Program-made: the position numbers and the translations under genes | Notes under the pieces: model-generated | What the model saw: the letters and a program-made list of their open reading frames with translations, nothing else | Database searches by the model: none | Told to the model about the DNA's origin: nothing | Shown here: positions 48,466 through 52,891 of the stretch, in pieces | Position numbering within the stretch: position 1 is the stretch's first letter | Layout: the number at the start of each line of letters is the position of its first letter | From: Johnsonella sp. | Lineage (GTDB): Bacteria > Bacillota > Clostridia > Lachnospirales > Lachnospiraceae | Reading direction: 5' to 3' | DNA: 52,891 nucleotides | Assembly (NCBI GenBank): GCA_030529445.1 | Contig: JAUMWW010000017.1 | Location: 1-52,891, forward strand

Positions 48466-49521
48466 TTATCGGTAGGGATCCAAAACATCCTCTTCGGGAA
48501 TCCAGGAGCCGCAGAGATTTCCGTTGGTATGAAAGACCATTTCATAAACGATATCGGGGTGCTTTGCCTTCTCTTCGTACTGCCGTCTCAGATCCGCCGC
48601 CTCGCTTGCGATCGTGGCGTTCTTATATTTATAGATTTCCACATAGTAATAATAGCCGAGCAGATTCAAATAGGGAAGGAGTTCGGGATCGGATTCCATT
48701 TCCTCCCAGATGGTATTAAGCTCCACCGTATTCTGCTCGCAATAACGAATTTTTTCGAGATTGACCGCAAGATGATCATACTGCATCAGCTGGCGGAAAA
48801 TGAAATTGTCGATGCCGAGGTCAAGATAATAATCCACATATTCTTTTAAGCCGGAAAGGCTTCCCACCGCCTCCTTCAAGAGCAGGCAGGAGAGGCGGAT
48901 CTTCGGGGAAGCGCCTTTGAGCAGATTCAGAAGATTTCTTAAATCCCGATTGGAAAAATAAAGCCCTCCTCTGTCATAATCCATGATTCGTTTATTCAGC
49001 TCCTCACCGACCGCGCAGCGGCTGATATTGAGGTGGTCAAAACGGTGCTTTGCCAAAAGCTCTGCAACGCTCTCGCCGTGATGGCAAAGAAAGAGCCCGC
49101 TGCCGTTGCTCGTAATCGTTCTTTTTCGAAAACCGAACTCATCGATCAGGGAGAGAATACGGGGCAGTCTTCTGGAAATGCTCGGCTCTCCTCCCGTGAT
49201 GCTGATGCTCGGATCCAGCTCTCTTACCAGAGAAAGAACGCGGTAAAGCCGTTTGAAATATTCCTCGTCATCGGAAATATGCTCCTTTCGGTAGAGGAGC
49301 TTTCTGTTTTCGTATCTGAGCTGGGCGACGCAGAACTTGCAGTTTGCGTTGCAGACATCATCGACGAAGATGCTGAGATTAAAATTTTTATAAACCTCCT
49401 TTTCCCCTGCAGCAAAGCGAAAAGGGATGCTTTCGTAATCCGAAATATGATAGACGGACTGTCTCAGATATCTCAGGCTTTTATCAAATACCGGCTTGCG
49501 CTCTTTCCCGGTTTTAATCAT
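48466..49521 (-). CDS. Radical SAM protein B of an NrtR-linked pair
   Basis: The 351-residue protein binds a [4Fe-4S] cluster through C57, C61 and C64 in VCNANCKFC, and has the SAM-binding SISITGGEPSIS near 110. The middle (FDHLNISRCAVGEELNKRIM near 165) fits a radical SAM barrel. The C-terminus has one Cys in HTNGNLCGSWIPEED and no SPASM/twitch cluster pattern. The reaction is unknown. Its start overlaps the stop of the preceding radical SAM gene by four bases (ATGA), so the two are co-translated. It is the last gene of a four-gene minus-strand operon that begins with nrtR. Confidence 0.85.
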   Translation of the reverse strand: MIKTGKERKPVFDKSLRYLRQSVYHISDYESIPFRFAAGEKEVYKNFNLSIFVDDVCNANCKFCVAQLRYENRKLLYRKEHISDDEEYFKRLYRVLSLVRELDPSISITGGEPSISRRLPRILSLIDEFGFRKRTITSNGSGLFLCHHGESVAELLAKHRFDHLNISRCAVGEELNKRIMDYDRGGLYFSNRDLRNLLNLLKGASPKIRLSCLLLKEAVGSLSGLKEYVDYYLDLGIDNFIFRQLMQYDHLAVNLEKIRYCEQNTVELNTIWEEMESDPELLPYLNLLGYYYYVEIYKYKNATIASEAADLRRQYEEKAKHPDIVYEMVFHTNGNLCGSWIPEEDVLDPYR

Positions 49522-50231
49522 CGCGATCCTCCCGATTTCGTTTTCTTGTATCTTTCTTTGGCGAGTTCTTCCTCATGAAGGCTGCGCGCCTCTAAATTTT
49601 GATTGAAACAATGCCCGTCCGTGGCATAAAGCTCCCAGCTTTCGATGTTTTGCACGATGACCGGTTTTTGATAGGCGGAGTCTTTCAGCCGTCCGTAGGA
49701 CTGTAAATAGTAGATATTGGAATAAGCGGCAAGCAGAGGTCGGCTTTCGATCTCCTTTCTCAGGGCTTCATCCTCATGGCGGAGCCGCACATTGCAGCAA
49801 AGATGAAGAAAAGGCATGGACTCGGACTCCGCAATCATGCTTTCCACGATATTCAAATGCCCGCAATGTTCTTTGTTCAGCCAGTAATTGACGGAAACCT
49901 TGATTTCCGCCGGGATATGATTGAGGAGAGCAAATTCGTGCAGGCGGTGAAGATGCTTCTCGAGCAAAATGCCGTTGCTGAGGATCAGGATTTTTTTGCA
50001 TCGTCCGGTAAAACATGCATATTCCATAAAAGGATAAAGCTGGGGATGAAGCAGAGGCTCTCCCCCTTCGAGCTGAAGCTCGAATTCTTCCCTCGTTCTG
50101 TCGATGATTTCCTTATAGATCAAAAAATCCATATCGAGACTGTTTTTTGTCGAGGAATGCATGCAGCAAAAGGGGCAGTCGGTATTGCAGCGGTTGGTAA
50201 TATTGATATAGAGTCTCTTCCCCCTCTTCAT
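49518..50231 (-). CDS. Radical SAM protein A of an NrtR-linked pair
   Basis: The 237-residue protein carries the cluster motif at its very N-terminus: C15, C19 and C22 in ITNRCNTDCPFC, and the SAM-contact ELQLEGGEPLLHP near 55, followed by ILILSNGILL near 82. It is short and lacks an auxiliary-cluster domain. Two cysteines in HLCCNVR near 145 and one in TDGHCFNQN near 208 are of interest as extra ligands. The gene overlaps the nicotinamidase-like gene by one base (TAATG) and the next radical SAM gene by four, so translation is tightly coupled. Function unknown; the small size resembles activating-type or tailoring radical SAM enzymes. Confidence 0.85.
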   Translation of the reverse strand: MKRGKRLYINITNRCNTDCPFCCMHSSTKNSLDMDFLIYKEIIDRTREEFELQLEGGEPLLHPQLYPFMEYACFTGRCKKILILSNGILLEKHLHRLHEFALLNHIPAEIKVSVNYWLNKEHCGHLNIVESMIAESESMPFLHLCCNVRLRHEDEALRKEIESRPLLAAYSNIYYLQSYGRLKDSAYQKPVIVQNIESWELYATDGHCFNQNLEARSLHEEELAKERYKKTKSGGSR

Positions 50232-50764
50232 TATGCTCCTTTGATCCCGATCTGGCAGGAACGCATGGTCTCGATGGCATGCAGATGGCTTGCGGGGCTC
50301 ACTCCCGCACAGCAGGAGGCATCCACAAGGATGGGAGTTTCAGGGAGAAAGGCTTTGAGCAGCAGAGCGTTGGAGACTACGCAGATATCGGTGCATATGC
50401 CGATGAGCTCGATGCTTTCTATTTTTTGTGTTTCATTTTCTTTTACGAGCGCTTTTGCCAGAGCAAGAGAGGCAAACTGTGTTTTTTCGTAAACGGGAAG
50501 TTTTTTTGCTCTTCGGATTTCTTCCAGTTTTTCCTGCAGCTTCCAGCCCTCGCTGTTTTTTATGCAATGGATGAGGGGAAGGAGTTTACCCTCCTGAGAA
50601 TTCAGGTAATCTTCATCATGCGTATCCTGGGTGAAGATGATTTTTCCCTCAAAGCTTTCGATTTTTTGGCATACATTTTCCAGGATGGCTTTTGCCTCCT
50701 CGCTTCCCAGAACTCCGTCAATAAAATCATTTTGCATATCGACTACGATAAGATAGCGGTTCAT
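50231..50764 (-). CDS. Isochorismatase-family cysteine hydrolase, nicotinamidase-like
   Basis: The 177-residue enzyme has the family triad: D9 in LIVVDMQNDFIDG, Lys in PVYEKTQFASLALAKAL near 95 and Cys in ELIGICTDICVVSNALLLKA near 125. PncA-type nicotinamidases have this pattern and length and turn nicotinamide into nicotinate, the substrate of PncB encoded at 15988-17454. The neighbouring NrtR regulator strengthens that assignment. Other members hydrolyse isochorismate or N-carbamoyl compounds, so the substrate is inferred. It lies 39 bases after nrtR, with AAAGGAGG upstream. Confidence 0.85.
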   Translation of the reverse strand: MNRYLIVVDMQNDFIDGVLGSEEAKAILENVCQKIESFEGKIIFTQDTHDEDYLNSQEGKLLPLIHCIKNSEGWKLQEKLEEIRRAKKLPVYEKTQFASLALAKALVKENETQKIESIELIGICTDICVVSNALLLKAFLPETPILVDASCCAGVSPASHLHAIETMRSCQIGIKGA

Positions 50765-50803
50765 TCTCTTTTCCTCCTTTATGATTGGTACAAAAAATCT
50801 GCC

Positions 50804-51661
50804 TTAAGTCTCACTTTGGTGCAGAGGGTGGTTATAGCGGTAGCAGAGCGCATCTCTGACCACTCCCTCCACATGCTTTTTTCTTCCCGTGGGGACGATG
50901 TATTTTTGCATCTGGCTGCGAAAGCTTGTCTTATAAAGCTTTTTTCCGAGTATGATTTCATAGATCTTTTGCAGCTGCGGAAGCGTAAATTCGGCGCCGG
51001 CGAGATTAAATGCGATCGAGGTGTATTCTATTTTGTTGCGCAGCCTCTCGATTGCAAGCGTAATGATTTTGGCATGATCGAAAGCAAGCAGCTCCCCGCT
51101 TCGGTGGAGAAGATGATACTCGCAGCTTTCGATATAACCCTTTGAATGCAGCGGTTTTTCCACCTTATATACGGAAGAAAAATCAAACTGCGGATTGGAA
51201 AGGGAGAGCAGGAGCTCTTTGCCGTGGTTTGCCTGCTCAAGACTTACTTCAAACCAGGCAGCCTCCTTCGCATCATCTCCCGCAAGGGGATGAAGATCAT
51301 GATCGGGAACCAGCGCCATATATGCAACGGAGATCACCCGCATTCGGGGATCTCTTTGCGGAGAGCCGAAAGTATAGAGCTGTTCTATATAGATATGCTC
51401 AAGACCGGTCTCTTCGGCGAGCTCTCTTGCGGCAGCCTCCTCCAAAGACTCCTTCATGCCGACGAAGCCGCCGGGCAGTGCAAAACAGTCGATGAAGGGA
51501 TGTTTCTTTCGTTTAATCAAAAGCAGTTTCAGACTGCGGCTTGAAAGCGTAAAAATCAGCATATCAACGGTAAGAGAAGGTCTTTCATAATTGCCGGGCC
51601 GATACTGTGCAAGAAATTCCTTCTCGCTGAGCCCATGCTCATCTTTTTTTTCGCTCATCAT
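50804..51661 (-). CDS. nrtR: NrtR-type Nudix regulator of NAD metabolism
   Basis: NrtR proteins are ADP-ribose-sensing repressors of NAD genes. The 285-residue protein has a Nudix domain (about 25-165) and a C-terminal winged helix: FTLPQLQKIYEIILGKKLYK near 228, then FRSQMQKYIVPTGRKKHV. The Nudix box GFVGMKESLEEAAARELAEE near 67 is intact, so it may also hydrolyse ADP-ribose, unlike many NrtRs. It is first in an operon with a nicotinamidase-like gene. The start is ATG 51661 or 51658, with only a weak ribosome site; a stronger AAAGGAGAG belongs to a tiny upstream frame. Confidence 0.87.
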   Translation of the reverse strand: MMSEKKDEHGLSEKEFLAQYRPGNYERPSLTVDMLIFTLSSRSLKLLLIKRKKHPFIDCFALPGGFVGMKESLEEAAARELAEETGLEHIYIEQLYTFGSPQRDPRMRVISVAYMALVPDHDLHPLAGDDAKEAAWFEVSLEQANHGKELLLSLSNPQFDFSSVYKVEKPLHSKGYIESCEYHLLHRSGELLAFDHAKIITLAIERLRNKIEYTSIAFNLAGAEFTLPQLQKIYEIILGKKLYKTSFRSQMQKYIVPTGRKKHVEGVVRDALCYRYNHPLHQSET

Positions 51662-51674
51662 ATCTTTGTCTTTT

Positions 51675-51691
51675 GCGGTTCAAAACCGCAT
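51675..51691 (-). promoter_or_regulatory. Leader hairpin and tripeptide frame in front of nrtR
   Basis: TGCGGTT and AACCGCA form a 7-bp stem with a three-base loop. On the minus strand the same bases hold ATG-CGG-TTT-TGA (51691-51680), three codons and a stop, behind a strong AAAGGAGAG. It is in frame with nrtR, 30 bases before its ATG. Confidence 0.4.
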
Positions 51692-51730
51692 TGACTCTCC
51701 TTTCTCGAGATTTATATTTCGTTCAGCGAC

Positions 51731-51751
51731 AAAGTATCGAATCAATACTTT
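51731..51751. promoter_or_regulatory. Candidate NrtR operator
   Basis: AAAGTAT-CGAATCA-ATACTTT is a 21-bp perfect inverted repeat located just downstream of the nrtR -10 box, over the expected transcription start. NrtR operators are 20-22 bp palindromes, so autoregulation is likely. Confidence 0.5.
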
Positions 51752-51757
51752 AGAAAC

Positions 51758-51786
51758 AATATAGCATATGAAAAAAACTTTGTAAA
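51758..51786 (-). promoter_or_regulatory. Promoter of the nrtR operon
   Basis: On the minus strand TTTACA (51786-51781) and TATATT (51763-51758) are separated by exactly 17 bases, about 95 bp before the nrtR start. Confidence 0.65.
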
Positions 51787-52036
51787 GGATTTTTTTTGAG
51801 ATCGGAGAATATTTTTCGGAAATAAAACAAAAGAATGTAAGGCTTCGTCACAAAAGTTTTTTCTTAAAAGAAAAAGATAATATAATAGTAAAAATAAATT
51901 GATTGAACTTCGGTATAATGAGTGATAGAATATATACTTCCACGGCGATATTTGTTACAATATCATGGATAGTTCATAGAGAAATGTTTTTGCTTTGCGG
52001 CGATTATTTTTTAATACATCATTCAGGAGATTTTTT

Positions 52037-52891
52037 ATGATAAAGAAAAGTTCTTGGAAAACAAAATCGGTAAAGAGGATGGGAACATTTATGCTGGCGG
52101 CGGCGCTCGGCATCTTTTCTCCGCTTGCTTCCTGCATGGGAGATGCAGGGAGGGCATATGCATATACGGAGAGGAAGGGAAGCATCAATGCGACGACGCT
52201 GAATGTCAGAAGCTCTGCGGATCCCTCATCCCAGAAGCTGGCTTCGCTCAGAGGGGGTACGGCAGTGGTCGTAGTCGATGAAACGACCGGCAGCGACGGC
52301 AATCAATGGTATAAAATCCGCTTCGGCGCTTCTTCGGATACCGGCTATGTCTTGGGAAGCTATGTTAAGTTTAATGCCGTTTATACGAGAGATGAAAATT
52401 TCGAAAAAATGCTGACGGATCAGGGCTTTCCGGAAAGCTATAAGGAAAGGCTGCGTCTGCTCCATGCCGAATATCCGAAATGGGTGTTTAAGGCACAGCA
52501 TACGGGGCTTGAATGGGAGACGGTAATCGAAAACGAGAGTATAGTCGGCAGAAACCTCGTTCATACAAGCAGCAAATCCTCATGGAAATCCGTTGCCAAG
52601 GGGGCATATGACTGGAATACCTCCACATGGCCGGGCTTTGATACCAGCGCATGGGTGGCGGCAAACGAGACGGTAATCAGGCATTATATGGATCCGAGAA
52701 ATTTTTTGGATTCCATATATGTTTTTCAGTTCTTAAACCAGCGCTATGATCCGGCTCAGCACAATATCGGGGGAATAGAAACTCTCGTGAAGGGAACCTT
52801 TATGGAAAGCAGGGCGAATCACGAGGGCATTCTCAACGCGGCAAAGAGCGCGGGAGCGAATACCTCTTCGCCCCAGAGCGCTTCTTCATCC
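52037..52891 (+). CDS. Secreted SH3/glucosaminidase-like wall hydrolase (3' end cut by window)
   Basis: The frame is open from ATG 52037 (AGGAGA six bases upstream) to the window edge; 285 residues are visible. An N-terminal signal (1-34) ends in LASC, which fits a lipoprotein box, although AYA nearby offers a signal peptidase I site instead. Residues about 48-115 form a bacterial SH3 domain (INATTLNVRSSADPSSQKLA, then GSDGNQWYKIRFG). From about 130 the sequence (FPESYKERLRLLHAEYPKWV and later MDPRNFLDSIYVFQFLNQRY) matches the start of Lachnospiraceae N-acetylglucosaminidase-like wall enzymes. The catalytic part lies mostly beyond the window, so activity cannot be judged. Confidence 0.8.
   Translation, partial: MIKKSSWKTKSVKRMGTFMLAAALGIFSPLASCMGDAGRAYAYTERKGSINATTLNVRSSADPSSQKLASLRGGTAVVVVDETTGSDGNQWYKIRFGASSDTGYVLGSYVKFNAVYTRDENFEKMLTDQGFPESYKERLRLLHAEYPKWVFKAQHTGLEWETVIENESIVGRNLVHTSSKSSWKSVAKGAYDWNTSTWPGFDTSAWVAANETVIRHYMDPRNFLDSIYVFQFLNQRYDPAQHNIGGIETLVKGTFMESRANHEGILNAAKSAGANTSSPQSASSS

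Larger units (their letters stand above)
51662..52036. other. Intergenic region between nrtR and the wall hydrolase gene
   Basis: The 375-bp gap holds the nrtR leader, a palindromic candidate operator and the nrtR promoter in its left third. The rest (about 51790-52036) is AT-rich, with TATAAT at 51881 and at 51913 that could serve the rightward gene but without a convincing -35. A TTTTTCTT/AAGAAAAA inverted repeat lies at about 51858-51877. I see no further gene. Confidence 0.55.

Noticed and set aside
51680-51691. TGA in the nrtR leader as a selenocysteine or read-through codon
   Set aside because: The hairpin overlaps rather than follows the TGA in the way a bacterial SECIS would, and the protein beginning at 51661 is already full length for NrtR.

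Overview
The window looks like chromosome from an anaerobic, low-to-mid GC Firmicute, most likely a Lachnospiraceae-type clostridium. This rests on gene content: class 1B dihydroorotate dehydrogenase (PyrK/PyrD), a Na+-pumping biotin-dependent decarboxylase with a split carrier subunit, a flavodiiron protein, an AhpC/AhpF-like peroxide system, VanZ and MocR proteins, and strong AGGAGG ribosome sites. The family is inferred, not proven. I see no rRNA, tRNA, CRISPR array, insertion sequence or phage gene. Genes are cut off at both edges.

Layout. 1-2.5 kb (minus): a secreted MBG-type surface protein cut by the left edge, and a double-GNAT acetyltransferase. 2.6-14 kb (plus): pyrF-pyrK-pyrD-pyrE, three small membrane proteins including VanZ, an M29-type metallopeptidase, purE-purM-purN-purD, a threonine aldolase and a 40-residue membrane peptide. 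14-17.5 kb (minus): pncB-nudC-ansA, an NAD/aspartate group. 17.6-22.6 kb (minus): a catabolic group of SDR, CodA-like amidohydrolase, NCS1 permease and amidase, whose two promoters share a near-identical site. 22.6-23.2 kb is very AT-rich and empty. 23.2-26.1 kb (plus): a short metal-transport helper, a P1B-like ATPase and a DtxR/MntR regulator. 26.2-30.7 kb: flavodiiron protein (minus), then malic enzyme, Mrp Fe-S carrier and a small alarmone synthetase. 30.8-33.2 kb: two tandem TolC-like secreted proteins, followed by a convergent Rrf2 regulator. 34-40.4 kb (plus): HAD phosphatase, glutaminyl-tRNA synthetase, MocR regulator, GNAT, ilvN and ilvC. 40.5-45.9 kb: a five-gene Na+-translocating decarboxylase/transcarboxylase operon. 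46-48.3 kb: ahpC and a domain-permuted AhpF-like reductase. 48.4-51.7 kb (minus): NrtR regulator, nicotinamidase-like hydrolase and two coupled radical SAM proteins. The right edge cuts a secreted SH3/glucosaminidase-like wall protein.

How it works together. Nucleotide synthesis (pyr, pur) and NAD salvage (pncB, nudC, the pncA-like gene, nrtR) dominate the housekeeping part. Malic enzyme and the decarboxylase operon point to C4-dicarboxylate fermentation coupled to a sodium gradient. The flavodiiron protein and AhpC/AhpF-like pair handle O2 and peroxide. The least explained parts are the NrtR-linked radical SAM pair, the TolC pair without a partner transporter, the amidohydrolase cluster with altered active-site residues and a shared candidate operator, and the short protein beside a P1B-like ATPase that lacks its usual CPC motif.
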